A DNA stretch of 63,490 bases from assembly GCF_022008365.1 (NCBI RefSeq), contig NZ_JAIRBA010000024.1:1-63490 (forward strand). The letters run 5' to 3'. A model generated the notes under the pieces. It saw nothing but the letters and a program-made list of their open reading frames with translations, was not told the origin of the DNA and made no database searches. The stretch comes from Aequorivita vitellina (GTDB lineage: Bacteria > Bacteroidota > Bacteroidia > Flavobacteriales > Flavobacteriaceae). The position numbers and the translations under genes were made by a program. Shown in pieces: positions 25,124 to 32,968 of the stretch. Numbering within the stretch: position 1 is the first letter of the stretch; each line of letters starts with the position of its first letter.

Positions 25124-26104
25124 ATGAGCGAAAAGGAAATAAAAAATTCGGGGGCTGAGCGCAGTCGAAGCCTAGAAGAAATTTTTGAAGCCCGCATTGC
25201 GCGCGACGAAAAGATAGAGCCAAAAGATTGGATGCCGGAAAAATACCGACAAACGCATATACGGCAAATGAGCCAGCACGCACATTCTGAAATTATCGGG
25301 ATGCTTCCCGAAGGAAATTGGATTACCCGTGCCCCATCGTTGCGAAGAAAAGCAGCATTGTTGGCAAAAGTTCAAGATGAAGCCGGCCACGGATTGTATT
25401 TGTATTCGGCCTGCGAAACTTTAGGTATTTCTCGCGACGAGTTATACGAACAATTGCATAGCGGAAAAGCAAAATATTCTTCAATTTTTAATTACCCAAC
25501 TATCACTTGGGCCGATATAGGCGCGATTGGCTGGTTGGTTGATGGCGCTGCAATTATAAACCAAGTGCCGTTGTGTAACACATCATTTGGGCCATATGCC
25601 CGTGCCATGGTACGCGTTTGTAAGGAAGAGAGCTTTCACCAGCGGCAAGGATATGAAATTATGCTTACCCTTTGCCGCGGAACCGAAGAGCAAAAGGCAA
25701 TGGCGCAAGATGCGCTAAACCGATGGTGGTGGCCAAGTTTGATGATGTTGGGTCCAACCGACGCCGAATCAATTCATACCGAGCAATCCATGAAATGGAA
25801 GCTAAAGCGAAAAAGTAACGATGAATTACGTCAGCAATTTATAGATCAAACCGTACCGCAAGCCGATATTTTAGGGCTTACAATTCCCGATCCAGATTTA
25901 AAATGGAATGAAGAAACTGGGCATTACGACTTTGGTGAAATTGATTGGGACGAGTTTTGGCAAGTAGTAAAAGGTCACGGCCCGTGCAACAAAGAACGTT
26001 TAGGCGCAAGAGTTGATGCTTGGAATAATGGTAAATGGGTTCGCGATGCCGCTATGGCTTACGCCGAAAAAAATGAAAAAAGAAAAGTAGCTAAAGCAAG
26101 TTAA
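25124..26104 (+). CDS. paaA: ring-1,2-phenylacetyl-CoA epoxidase catalytic subunit
   Basis: 326 residues from the ATG at 25124; an upstream TTG in the same frame gives an unlikely extension. It is the di-iron subunit that epoxidises the aromatic ring of phenylacetyl-CoA. Ferritin-like helices carry the iron ligands ([45 protein letters not shown], a late [12 protein letters not shown] region). Residues 10-17 (AERSRS) come from a GAGCGCAGTCGA hairpin repeat inserted in the poorly conserved N-terminus. The rest is collinear with ordinary PaaA. Confidence 0.96.
   Translation: MSEKEIKNSGAERSRSLEEIFEARIARDEKIEPKDWMPEKYRQTHIRQMSQHAHSEIIGMLPEGNWITRAPSLRRKAALLAKVQDEAGHGLYLYSACETLGISRDELYEQLHSGKAKYSSIFNYPTITWADIGAIGWLVDGAAIINQVPLCNTSFGPYARAMVRVCKEESFHQRQGYEIMLTLCRGTEEQKAMAQDALNRWWWPSLMMLGPTDAESIHTEQSMKWKLKRKSNDELRQQFIDQTVPQADILGLTIPDPDLKWNEETGHYDFGEIDWDEFWQVVKGHGPCNKERLGARVDAWNNGKWVRDAAMAYAEKNEKRKVAKAS
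25153..25172. repeat. GAGCGCAGTCGA hairpin repeat inside paaA
   Basis: GGCT-GAGCGCAGTCGA-AGCC: the core is identical to that at 27670-27689, but both arms are changed together (GGCT/AGCC instead of CCCT/AGGG), keeping the stem. It is read in frame as part of the PaaA N-terminus. Confidence 0.7.
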
Positions 26105-26111
26105 AATACAT

Positions 26112-26139
26112 GTGAGACGTGAGATATGAGACGTGAGAA
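26112..26139. repeat. short 7-bp repeat in paaA-paaB gap
   Basis: Four heptads, TGAGACG TGAGATA TGAGACG TGAGAAA, the reverse complement of the CGTCTCA family. It shows that this simple repeat also enters gaps within an operon. Confidence 0.65.
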
Positions 26140-26183
26140 AAAGCGTCTAAATCTTAAGTCTAGCATCTCAAATCTAAAATTTC

Positions 26184-26477
26184 ATGTCTAATAATAAAAA
26201 AAATTGGCCCCTTTGGGAAATATTTGTTCGCAGTAAAAATGGGCTCGAACACCGTCATTTTGGGAGTCTTCATGCTGCCGATGCCGAAATGGCCTTAGAA
26301 AACGCACGTGATGTTTACACGCGCCGAAATGAAGGTGTAAGCATTTGGGTGGTTGAAAGTAAAAACATCACTGCCTCCAATCCCGAACAAAATGGCGAAC
26401 TGTTTGAGCCGGCTCAAGATAAAGTTTACCGCCACCCTACATTTTACGATTTGCCCGATGAGGTGAAGCATATGTAA
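26184..26477 (+). CDS. paaB: phenylacetyl-CoA epoxidase subunit PaaB
   Basis: A 97-residue small structural subunit of the epoxidase complex. Characteristic text: WPLWEIFVRSKNGLEHRHFG at the start, then AADAEMALENARDVYTRRNE and a C-terminal KVYRHPTFYDLPDEVKHM. It is normal in length and has no catalytic residues of its own. A 20-bp palindrome begins 3 bp after the stop codon, marking the edge of the GIY-YIG insertion that separates it from paaC. Confidence 0.95.
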   Translation: MSNNKKNWPLWEIFVRSKNGLEHRHFGSLHAADAEMALENARDVYTRRNEGVSIWVVESKNITASNPEQNGELFEPAQDKVYRHPTFYDLPDEVKHM

Positions 26478-26480
26478 CAA

Positions 26481-26500
26481 ATTCCCGCGAAGGCGGGAAT
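26481..26500 (+). repeat. ATTCCC/GGGAAT palindrome, left type (copy 1)
   Basis: Perfect 8-bp arms ATTCCCGC/GCGGGAAT, loop GAAG, followed by CT on the inner side. It starts 3 bp after the paaB stop codon. Confidence 0.85.
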
Positions 26501-26538
26501 CTTATCAATTGGAATCTGAAATTCAATGTTAACGGAGA

Positions 26539-26874
26539 ATGAAAAATTGGTATGTATATATTATGTCTAATAAACCGAAAGGTGTAATTTACATTGGCGT
26601 AACAGATAATATTGATGCCCGGATTGAAGAACATAAAACAAAGGTTTTTCGTAATTCCTTCACGGCAAAATACAATTGTGATAAACTGGTTTATTTTGAA
26701 GAATTCAAAGAAGGTTCTATTGCTTCCCAACGGGAAAAACAAATGAAAAAGTGGAATCGGGAATGGAAAGTGAAATTAATAGAAGAAGTGAACCCTGGCT
26801 GGTTTGATTTAAGTCTAAACTGGAATAACGAAAATTTGATTTATAAAACAAACAGATTCCCCACTCGGGAATAA
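26539..26874 (+). CDS. small GIY-YIG nuclease
   Basis: A 111-residue single-domain GIY-YIG endonuclease. Visible motifs: YVYIMSNKPKGVIYIGVT (the two tyrosine-containing strands), the catalytic arginine in DARIEEHK, a conserved tyrosine in LVYFEEF and the metal-binding glutamate in ASQREKQMKKW, then a basic helix (NREWKVKLIEE). It looks fully intact. It has no partner in phenylacetate breakdown; it is flanked by inverted palindromes, and its last codons (NRFPTRE) are themselves palindrome sequence. The most economical role is a nuclease that spreads or maintains these elements, comparable in logic to homing nucleases, but this is inference. A decayed relative lies at 39308-39382. Confidence 0.9.
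   Translation: MKNWYVYIMSNKPKGVIYIGVTDNIDARIEEHKTKVFRNSFTAKYNCDKLVYFEEFKEGSIASQREKQMKKWNREWKVKLIEEVNPGWFDLSLNWNNENLIYKTNRFPTRE
26856..26872 (-). repeat. ATTCCC/GGGAAT palindrome, right type (copy 2)
   Basis: ATTCCC-CCACT-CGGGAAT with a shorter, atypical centre, preceded by AG on its inner side. It overlaps the last codons and the stop of the GIY-YIG gene and lies 13 bp before the paaC ATG. Confidence 0.7.
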
Positions 26875-26884
26875 ACATAAAAAT

Positions 26885-27655
26885 ATGAGTTTAACATCAG
26901 AAGATTCCCACCTTCGCGGGAATTACATCTTAACAATCGCAGACAACTCCCTAATTCTTGCACAACGCTTAGGGGAACTTTGCGGGCACGGCCCAATTCT
27001 GGAAACAGATATTGCATTAACAAATATTTCATTGGATTTACTAGGGCAAACCCGAAGTTACTATCAATATGCAGCGAAACTTGCGGGCGAAGGTAAAACC
27101 GAAGACGATATCGCTTTTTTAAGAATTGAAAGAGAATATAAAAACTGTTTGTTGGTGGAGCAACCCAATACACATTTTGGATATGTAATTGCTCGTCAGT
27201 TTCTGTTTGATGTGTATCATTTTATGCTGTTAGAAAAACTTCAAAATAGTGCCGATGAAACTTTGGTTGCTATAGCTAATAAAGGTATTAAGGAAGTAAG
27301 CTACCACAAACGATTTTCGGGAGATTGGGTTAAGCGTTTAGGCGATGGAACCGAAGAGAGTAACCAAAAAATGCAAGAAGCGATAAACGATCTATGGCGC
27401 TTTACAGACGAGCTTTTTTATATGACCGATGCCGAAAAAGCAATGGCAAAAGATGGAGCTGGGGTGGATGTTTCAACCTTTAAAGAAAAGTATTATGAAG
27501 AAGTTTCCGAAGTTCTAAAAGAAGCCACCTTAACTGTCCCTGAAAATAAATATTTCACAAAAGGTGGGAAAGAAGGGGTGCATACAGAGCATATGGGTTA
27601 TATATTGGCAGAACTTCAATATATGCAACGCACCTTTCCTAATATGCAATGGTAG
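26885..27655 (+). CDS. paaC: phenylacetyl-CoA epoxidase structural subunit PaaC
   Basis: A 256-residue ferritin-like partner of PaaA, required for a stable epoxidase but lacking the full iron site. Family text: NYILTIADNSLILAQRLGEL, LLGQTRSYYQYAAKLAG, EVSYHKRFSGDWVKRLGDGT, HTEHMGYILAELQYMQRTFP. The expected N-terminus would start close to NYILTIADN. The first 12 residues (MSLTSEDSHLRG) are not family sequence: DSHLRGN is the translation of the right-hand palindrome of the GIY-YIG module. The present start codon therefore lies inside or beside the inserted DNA. Confidence 0.95.
   Translation: MSLTSEDSHLRGNYILTIADNSLILAQRLGELCGHGPILETDIALTNISLDLLGQTRSYYQYAAKLAGEGKTEDDIAFLRIEREYKNCLLVEQPNTHFGYVIARQFLFDVYHFMLLEKLQNSADETLVAIANKGIKEVSYHKRFSGDWVKRLGDGTEESNQKMQEAINDLWRFTDELFYMTDAEKAMAKDGAGVDVSTFKEKYYEEVSEVLKEATLTVPENKYFTKGGKEGVHTEHMGYILAELQYMQRTFPNMQW
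26904..26923 (-). repeat. ATTCCC/GGGAAT palindrome, right type (copy 3), in paaC
   Basis: ATTCCCAC-CTTC-GCGGGAAT with one arm mismatch, loop CTTC (the complement of the left-type GAAG) and inner flank AG. It is read in frame as residues 7-13 of PaaC. Confidence 0.85.
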
Positions 27656-27669
27656 GAAACAACATGTCA

Positions 27670-27689
27670 CCCTGAGCGCAGTCGAAGGG
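27670..27689. repeat. CCCT-GAGCGCAGTCGA-AGGG hairpin repeat
   Basis: A 20-bp hairpin in the 46-bp paaC-paaD gap; a flanking A/T pair extends the stem to 5 bp. Same family as 22030-22049. Confidence 0.8.
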
Positions 27690-27701
27690 TCTTAAATTTA
27701 G

Positions 27702-28208
27702 ATGAATTTGTTGACTGAAAATTTACATATCGAAAGTCATTTAATTCCAACTTTGGAAACGGTTTCAGATCCCGAAATTCCTGTTTTAACAGTTTTGGAT
27801 TTAGGCGTAATTCGTGAAGCCATAGAGGAGAATAATGTTGTAAAAATAAAACTCACTCCTACCTATTCTGGTTGCCCTGCAATGGATGTGATTGCAGACG
27901 ATTTAAAAGCTGCCTTTGCCAAGATTAACAAAGAGGTAGAGGTAGAATTGGTGCTTTCTCCTGCCTGGTCCACAGATTGGATTAGCGAAGAAGGTCTTCA
28001 AAAAATGGAAGAATACGGTATTGCGCGTCCGCTTTCAGAAACGCATGATAAAGATGTACTGTTAGGTGAGAAAAAACTTGTAAAATGCCCGCAATGTGGT
28101 AGTACAAATACTCATTTGGTGAGTCAGTTTGGTTCAACGGCTTGCAAAGCACTTTTTAAATGTGATGATTGTCACGAACCGTTTGATTATTTTAAATGTT
28201 TAAAATAG
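27702..28208 (+). CDS. paaD: phenylacetate oxygenase assembly protein PaaD
   Basis: A 168-residue protein of the DUF59/MIP18 type, needed for maturation of the PaaABCE epoxidase, probably through Fe-S or iron delivery. The N-terminal domain has VSDPEIPVLTVLDLGVIRE and LTPTYSGCPAMDVIADDLK (conserved Cys). The C-terminal zinc ribbon has cysteines in CPQCGS, GSTACKALFKCDDC and the ending FKCLK. Length is usual. Confidence 0.95.
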   Translation: MNLLTENLHIESHLIPTLETVSDPEIPVLTVLDLGVIREAIEENNVVKIKLTPTYSGCPAMDVIADDLKAAFAKINKEVEVELVLSPAWSTDWISEEGLQKMEEYGIARPLSETHDKDVLLGEKKLVKCPQCGSTNTHLVSQFGSTACKALFKCDDCHEPFDYFKCLK

Positions 28209-28270
28209 CTCGACTATAAAACTCAAACTTACGAATTATGCGAGTTGAAAATTATTAAAATTGAAGTGTT

Positions 28271-28291
28271 ATTGCACTCATGATGTGCAAT
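28271..28291 (+). repeat. intra-operon hairpin before paaG
   Basis: ATTGCAC-TCATGAT-GTGCAAT, a perfect 7-bp stem in the 109-bp paaD-paaG gap. No T-run follows, so it is more likely an RNA-stability or processing hairpin than a terminator. Confidence 0.4.
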
Positions 28292-28317
28292 AAATTACAA
28301 ACAGAAATTATTATAAA

Positions 28318-29100
28318 ATGCAAAAGTCAATTACTACTCTTATAAAAAACAATGTAGCTACTTTAACGCTTAATCGCCCCGAAGTATTTAATAGTTTTAA
28401 TCGCGAAATGGCACTTTTACTGCAAAGTGAATTGGACGCTTGCGAAAAAAATCCAGACGTTCGGGCTATTGTAATTACTGGAAACGGAAAAGCATTTTGT
28501 GCGGGACAGGATTTAAAGGAGGTCACTTCCCCAGAATTAAACCCGGGGTTTAAAAAAATTCTCGAAGAACATTATAACCCCATAATTTCGCGCATTCGAA
28601 AAATTGAAAAACCAATTGTTGCAGCCGTCAATGGCGTTGCTGCCGGGGCGGGCGCAAATATTGCATTGGCTTGTGATATTATAATTGCTACAGAAAACGC
28701 TAGTTTTATTCAGGCTTTTAGTAAAATTGGATTGGTGCCCGATAGTGCAGGTACTTTCTTTTTACCACGGTTAATCGGTTTTCAAAAAGCTTCGGCATTA
28801 ATGATGTTGGGCGATAAAGTTTCGGCCCAAGATGCTGAAAAACTGGGGATGGTTTATAAAGTTGTTTCTTCAGAAAATTTTCTGGACGAGGTAATTTCCA
28901 CGGCAAATACACTGGCCAATATGCCAACAAAAGCATTAGGTTTGACCAAGCGTTTGTTAAATAATTCAATGCAAAATAACTTGGAAGAACAATTAAATTT
29001 GGAAAGCAAGCTACAAATTGAAGCTGCTCAAAGTGACGATTATGCCGAAGGAGTAGATGCCTTTGTAAGTAAAAGAAAGCCTGAATTTAAAGGGAAATAA
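28318..29100 (+). CDS. paaG: 2-(1,2-epoxy-1,2-dihydrophenyl)acetyl-CoA isomerase
   Basis: A 260-residue crotonase-fold enzyme. The oxyanion-hole regions GKAFCAGQDLKEVTSPELNP and AVNGVAAGAGANIALACD are intact. LVPDSAGTFFLPRLIG carries an aspartate where hydratases have glutamate, which is typical of PaaG, the isomerase that turns the epoxide into the oxepin-CoA. Position between paaD and paaH supports this. The second crotonase in the window (37600-38352) is more divergent. Confidence 0.92.
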   Translation: MQKSITTLIKNNVATLTLNRPEVFNSFNREMALLLQSELDACEKNPDVRAIVITGNGKAFCAGQDLKEVTSPELNPGFKKILEEHYNPIISRIRKIEKPIVAAVNGVAAGAGANIALACDIIIATENASFIQAFSKIGLVPDSAGTFFLPRLIGFQKASALMMLGDKVSAQDAEKLGMVYKVVSSENFLDEVISTANTLANMPTKALGLTKRLLNNSMQNNLEEQLNLESKLQIEAAQSDDYAEGVDAFVSKRKPEFKGK

Positions 29101-29148
29101 ACATTCAAAATACAGTCAAAAAGTTTTTTAACGGAAGAGTTTATATTT

Positions 29149-30330
29149 ATGATTAAAAAAGTTGGGATAATAGGAGCAGGAACGATGGGCGCAGGAATTG
29201 CGCAAGTAGCAGCGACGGCAGGTTGTTCCGTAAAATTATACGATACCAAAACAGAAGCCCTCGCAAAGTCTGAAAAAGATTTAAATAAAATTTTAAATCG
29301 TTTGGTTGAAAAAGAAAGAATCGATTCTGAAGAAAAACAACGAATCCAAGATAATATTCAATATGTAAATACCTTAAAAGAATTAAAAGATTCACAACTT
29401 ACAATTGAAGCCATAGTTGAGAATTTAGAAATTAAAAAGAATGTGTTTTCTACGCTCGAAAAATTTGTAAGCGATGAATGTATCATTGCTTCAAACACTT
29501 CGTCTTTGTCTATTGCTTCAATTGCTTCAGCGCTCGAAAAACCTGAAAGATGTATCGGGATTCACTTTTTTAACCCTGCGCCATTGATGAAATTGGTTGA
29601 GGTTATTCCCGCAATTCAAACTGCAGATGAAACTTTAAATATTTCAGTTAAAACCATAAAAGATTGGGGTAAAACCGTTGCCGTTGCAAAAGACACACCT
29701 GGCTTTATCGTAAATAGAGTGGCCCGTCCATTTTATGGGGAAGCGCTTAGAATTTACGAAGAGGGTATCGCGTCCTTTTCTGAAATTGATAAAGCAATGA
29801 AAGAAATTGGCGGGTTTAGAATGGGCCCGTTTGAATTGATGGATTTTATAGGAAACGATGTGAACTACACCGTAACCGAAACTGTTTTTAACGCTTTCTA
29901 TTTCGATCCTCGTTATAAACCCTCTTTTACTCAAAAACGATTTGCCGAAGCAGGGTATTTGGGAAGAAAATCTGGAAAGGGGTATTATGATTATTCAGAA
30001 GAGGGAAAAATGTCAGTTCGAGGACAGTCGAGTTCCTCTTCGAATGAAAATGAAGAGGCATCAGCTATTTTCGAGAGAATCCTCGTAATGTTAATCAACG
30101 AAGCTGCCGACGCACTCTTTTGGAATATCGCTTCGGCAGAAGATATTGACAATGCAATGACCAAAGGCGTTAATTACCCAAAAGGATTGCTAGCATGGGT
30201 AGACGAAAAAGGGATAGATTGGTGTGTTGAAAAAATGGATAAATTGTACGACGAATACCGCGAGGACCGCTACAGATGCTCGCCTTTGTTGAGACGAATG
30301 AACCGTGAAAACGTGACTTTCTTCAATTAA
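29149..30330 (+). CDS. paaH: 3-hydroxyacyl-CoA dehydrogenase
   Basis: A 393-residue NAD+-dependent enzyme oxidising 3-hydroxyadipyl-CoA in the lower phenylacetate pathway. The N-terminal Rossmann motif is KKVGIIGAGTMGAGIAQVAA; the catalytic region has SNTSSLSIASIASAL and IGIHFFNPAPLMKLVEV; two C-terminal helical domains follow, ending DRYRCSPLLRRM. Between them, around residues 288-300, a serine-rich stretch (SVRGQSSSSSNE) coincides with a GTTCGAG/CAGTCGAG repeat-like sequence and looks like an insertion in the interdomain linker. The two-domain dehydrogenase alone is present, without a crotonase fusion. Confidence 0.93.
   Translation: MIKKVGIIGAGTMGAGIAQVAATAGCSVKLYDTKTEALAKSEKDLNKILNRLVEKERIDSEEKQRIQDNIQYVNTLKELKDSQLTIEAIVENLEIKKNVFSTLEKFVSDECIIASNTSSLSIASIASALEKPERCIGIHFFNPAPLMKLVEVIPAIQTADETLNISVKTIKDWGKTVAVAKDTPGFIVNRVARPFYGEALRIYEEGIASFSEIDKAMKEIGGFRMGPFELMDFIGNDVNYTVTETVFNAFYFDPRYKPSFTQKRFAEAGYLGRKSGKGYYDYSEEGKMSVRGQSSSSSNENEEASAIFERILVMLINEAADALFWNIASAEDIDNAMTKGVNYPKGLLAWVDEKGIDWCVEKMDKLYDEYREDRYRCSPLLRRMNRENVTFFN
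30012..30036. repeat. possible hairpin repeat inside paaH linker
   Basis: GTCAGTTCGAGGACAGTCGA followed by GTTCC resembles the GAGCGCAGTCGA family with two changes in the core; the arms here do not pair cleanly. It codes for residues about 288-296 of PaaH. Confidence 0.4.
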
Positions 30331-30341
30331 ACCCAATGTCT

Positions 30342-30361
30342 CCTCGAGCGCAGTCGTGAGG
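30342..30361. repeat. CCTC-GAGCGCAGTCGT-GAGG hairpin repeat
   Basis: Same core as at 27670-27689 but with a third arm pair (CCTC/GAGG), again perfectly complementary. It lies in the short paaH-paaI gap. Confidence 0.75.
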
Positions 30362-30384
30362 TTAAAATAAAAGATAAATTACAA

Positions 30385-30789
30385 ATGGAAGGAAACAAAA
30401 TTCCGCATAAAATGCTATCTCTCGATGCCTTCAGTCAATGGCTTGGGATTGAGGTTATAAGCGCAGAATTGGGAAAAGTTAAGGTTGGATTGACAATTCG
30501 CAAAGAAATGCTAAACAGTATGAACAAAGCACACGGGGGAATAAGTTATAGTCTCGCCGATACCGCTTTTGGTTTTGCCGCCAATACCCACGGAAAGTAT
30601 GCAGTATCAATTGAAACTTCAATTAACCACATTGTAGCTTTAAACGAAGGCGATTGTTTAACAGCCGAGTCGGTTATAGAAAAAGTTGGTAATAAATTAG
30701 GTTTTAATATTGTTGAAGTTAAGCGGGGCGATGAATTGGTAGCATTATTTAAAGGAGTGGTTTATAGAACTAGCAAAGATTGGAAGTAA
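30385..30789 (+). CDS. paaI: hydroxyphenylacetyl-CoA thioesterase PaaI
   Basis: A 134-residue hot-dog thioesterase that removes CoA from stalled ring-hydroxylated or dead-end phenylacetyl-CoA products. NKAHGGISYSLADTAFGFA has the active-site pattern of the PaaI family (His-Gly-Gly followed by an acidic residue nine positions on). Length and operon position agree. Confidence 0.93.
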   Translation: MEGNKIPHKMLSLDAFSQWLGIEVISAELGKVKVGLTIRKEMLNSMNKAHGGISYSLADTAFGFAANTHGKYAVSIETSINHIVALNEGDCLTAESVIEKVGNKLGFNIVEVKRGDELVALFKGVVYRTSKDWK

Positions 30790-30809
30790 AATTTTAAAAC
30801 AGCACAATT

Positions 30810-31667
30810 ATGAAATGGAAAGGTAGAAGAAAAAGCGGAAATCTAGAGGACCGTCGCGGCATGAGCGGGAAAGGAAAACTAGTCGCTGGCGGTGGAATAG
30901 TAGCATTAATTGTAATTGCGCTTCAGTTTTTTGGCGGTGAAACGGGCCAACAATTAGCACCTTTAGTTGAGCAAATTGGTAACAGCCAATCTATCCAACA
31001 AACAGAACAAAGAGAACTTACCGCCCAAGAAAAAGAGATGGGTGATTTTATGGCTACCGTTTTGGCCGATACTGAAGATGTGTGGAATCAAATTTTCACT
31101 CAAAACAACCTCGGCAATTATAAAGAACCAACAATGGTGCTATTTACCGATGCAGTAAGCACTGCTTGCGGAAATGCAAGTTCAGCTTCGGGACCTTTTT
31201 ATTGTCCGGCAGACCAACAAGTTTATATGGATTTAGCATTTTTTGACGAATTAAAAACCCGCTTTGGTGCCAAAGGTGGTGACTTTGCCATAGCATATGT
31301 TACTGCCCACGAAATAGGACACCACGTACAAACACTATTGGGCACCTCTGGTAAAGTGAGACAATTACAGCAACAAAATAGAAGTGAAGCTAACAAGCTT
31401 TCGGTGGCACTTGAGCTTCAGGCCGATTTCTACGCAGGTCTTTGGGCACATTACAATCAAGAGTATTTGGAAGAAGGAGATATCGAAGAAGCTTTAAGCG
31501 CTGCAAATGCTGTTGGCGACGATGCTATTCAAAAAAGAACACGTGGCGATGTAGTTCCCGATAGCTTTACGCACGGCACCTCAGAACAAAGAATGAAGTG
31601 GTTTATGAAAGGTTATAAAACTGGCGATATACGCTTGGGCGATACTTTTTCAGAAATTTTAAATTAA
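30810..31667 (+). CDS. neutral zinc metallopeptidase (YpfJ family)
   Basis: A 285-residue membrane-anchored putative zinc protease. The start MKWKGRRKSGNLEDRRG is the family hallmark, followed by a TM helix (about residues 28-45, LVAGGGIVALIVIALQFF). The catalytic HEIGHHVQTLLG at about residue 167 gives HExxH, with a downstream conserved ELQADFYAGLWAH carrying the likely third ligand. Substrate unknown. It sits inside the paa operon between paaI and the thiolase gene, with no known role in phenylacetate catabolism. Confidence 0.88.
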   Translation: MKWKGRRKSGNLEDRRGMSGKGKLVAGGGIVALIVIALQFFGGETGQQLAPLVEQIGNSQSIQQTEQRELTAQEKEMGDFMATVLADTEDVWNQIFTQNNLGNYKEPTMVLFTDAVSTACGNASSASGPFYCPADQQVYMDLAFFDELKTRFGAKGGDFAIAYVTAHEIGHHVQTLLGTSGKVRQLQQQNRSEANKLSVALELQADFYAGLWAHYNQEYLEEGDIEEALSAANAVGDDAIQKRTRGDVVPDSFTHGTSEQRMKWFMKGYKTGDIRLGDTFSEILN

Positions 31668-31756
31668 AAACATCCTCAGAGTAGGTTTAAGTACATTAAA
31701 AATAAAATAATTAAAATCTGAAATTTGTTATTCAATTTCAGTTTCAACTTCAATTT

Positions 31757-32968
31757 ATGGAAGCATATATTATTGACGGAATTAGAACTCCAATAGGAAA
31801 TTACCACGGTGCCCTTAGCACAGTAAGAACAGATGATTTAGCAGCTTTGGTAATAGCTGAAATAGTAAAAAGAAATCCAAATATCCCGAAAGAAGCATAT
31901 GACGATGTTATTTTGGGTTGTGCAAACCAAGCGGGCGAAGACAACCGAAATGTAGCGCGTATGGCAGCCCTCTTGGCGGGACTGCCGGTAACAGTTCCGG
32001 GCGAGACGGTAAACCGTCTTTGCAGTAGCGGACTCTCGGCGATTATACACGCCAATCGTGCTATTAAAGCAGGGGATGGAGATTTATTTATTTCAGGGGG
32101 AGTTGAAAATATGACGCGCGGCCCCTACGTGGTTGCAAAACCTTCGAAAGCTTTTGGTAACGATGCTAAAATGTACGATTCAAGTTTCGGGTGGCGTTTT
32201 GTAAACCCCAAAATGGACCAAATGTACGGTACCGATGGCATGGGAAATACTGCCGAAAATCTCGTTGAAAAATATAATATTTCGCGAGAAGATCAAGATA
32301 AGTTTGCACTTTGGAGTCAGCAAAAAGCTTCAAAAGCTCAGGAAAATGGAAGGTTGGCAAAAGAAATTGTAACTGTAGAAATTCCGCAGCGAAAAAAAGA
32401 TCCTATTCTATTTTCAAAAGATGAATTTATAAAACCTTCAACCACTTTAGAAGTTTTAGGAAAGCTTAGACCTGCTTTTAAACGCGAAGGTGGAAGTGTA
32501 ACCGCAGGAAATTCTTCGGGGTTGAATGATGGTGCTGCTGCTACAATTATTGCTTCAGAAGAGGCGGTGAATAAATATAATTTAAAGCCATTGGCAAGAA
32601 TTGTAAGTTCGGCAGTGGTAGGGGTAGAACCAAGAATTATGGGTATTGGCCCTGTAGAAGCTTCGAATAAAGCATTGCAAAAAGCAGGTTTAACAATGGA
32701 TGATATGGATATTATTGAACTTAATGAAGCTTTTGCGGCACAGGCTTTGGCTTGTACGCGCGCTTGGGGATTAAAAGATGACGATCCAAGATTAAACCCT
32801 AACGGGGGCGCAATTGCTATTGGTCATCCATTAGGGGTTACGGGTACACGAACGGCGCTTTCGGCAGCAATTGAATTACACGAGCAAAATAAACGCTATG
32901 CCTTAGTAACAATGTGTATTGGTGTGGGGCAAGGTTATGCCGCAATAATTGAACGAATTCCTGCGTAG
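31757..32968 (+). CDS. paaJ: 3-oxoadipyl-CoA / 3-oxo-5,6-dehydrosuberyl-CoA thiolase
   Basis: A 403-residue thiolase closing the pathway by releasing acetyl-CoA and succinyl-CoA. The acyl-accepting cysteine is in RLCSSGLSAI, the catalytic histidine in GGAIAIGHPLGVTGTR and the second cysteine in TMCIGVGQG. DELNEAF-type text (IIELNEAFAAQALAC) is present. The protein ends ERIPA: the last residues and the TAG stop are formed by a left-type ATTCCT palindrome (32957-32976), so the original C-terminus was slightly changed. Assignment to paaJ rests on operon context; other degradative thiolases are similar. Confidence 0.92.
   Translation: MEAYIIDGIRTPIGNYHGALSTVRTDDLAALVIAEIVKRNPNIPKEAYDDVILGCANQAGEDNRNVARMAALLAGLPVTVPGETVNRLCSSGLSAIIHANRAIKAGDGDLFISGGVENMTRGPYVVAKPSKAFGNDAKMYDSSFGWRFVNPKMDQMYGTDGMGNTAENLVEKYNISREDQDKFALWSQQKASKAQENGRLAKEIVTVEIPQRKKDPILFSKDEFIKPSTTLEVLGKLRPAFKREGGSVTAGNSSGLNDGAAATIIASEEAVNKYNLKPLARIVSSAVVGVEPRIMGIGPVEASNKALQKAGLTMDDMDIIELNEAFAAQALACTRAWGLKDDDPRLNPNGGAIAIGHPLGVTGTRTALSAAIELHEQNKRYALVTMCIGVGQGYAAIIERIPA

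Larger units (their letters stand above)
26481..26923 (+). mobile_element. GIY-YIG nuclease module bounded by inverted palindromes
   Basis: A 443-bp segment lying between paaB and the body of paaC. Left end: palindrome ATTCCCGC-GAAG-GCGGGAAT (26481-26500) with inner flank CT. Right end: ATTCCCAC-CTTC-GCGGGAAT (26904-26923) with inner flank AG. A second right-type palindrome overlaps the end of the nuclease gene (26856-26872). The ends are thus inverted repeats that are themselves palindromes. The cargo is one small nuclease gene. It interrupts a cluster that is contiguous (paaABC) in other bacteria, and its right end now codes for the start of PaaC. That it is mobile is inferred; no movement is seen directly. 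Confidence 0.65.
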
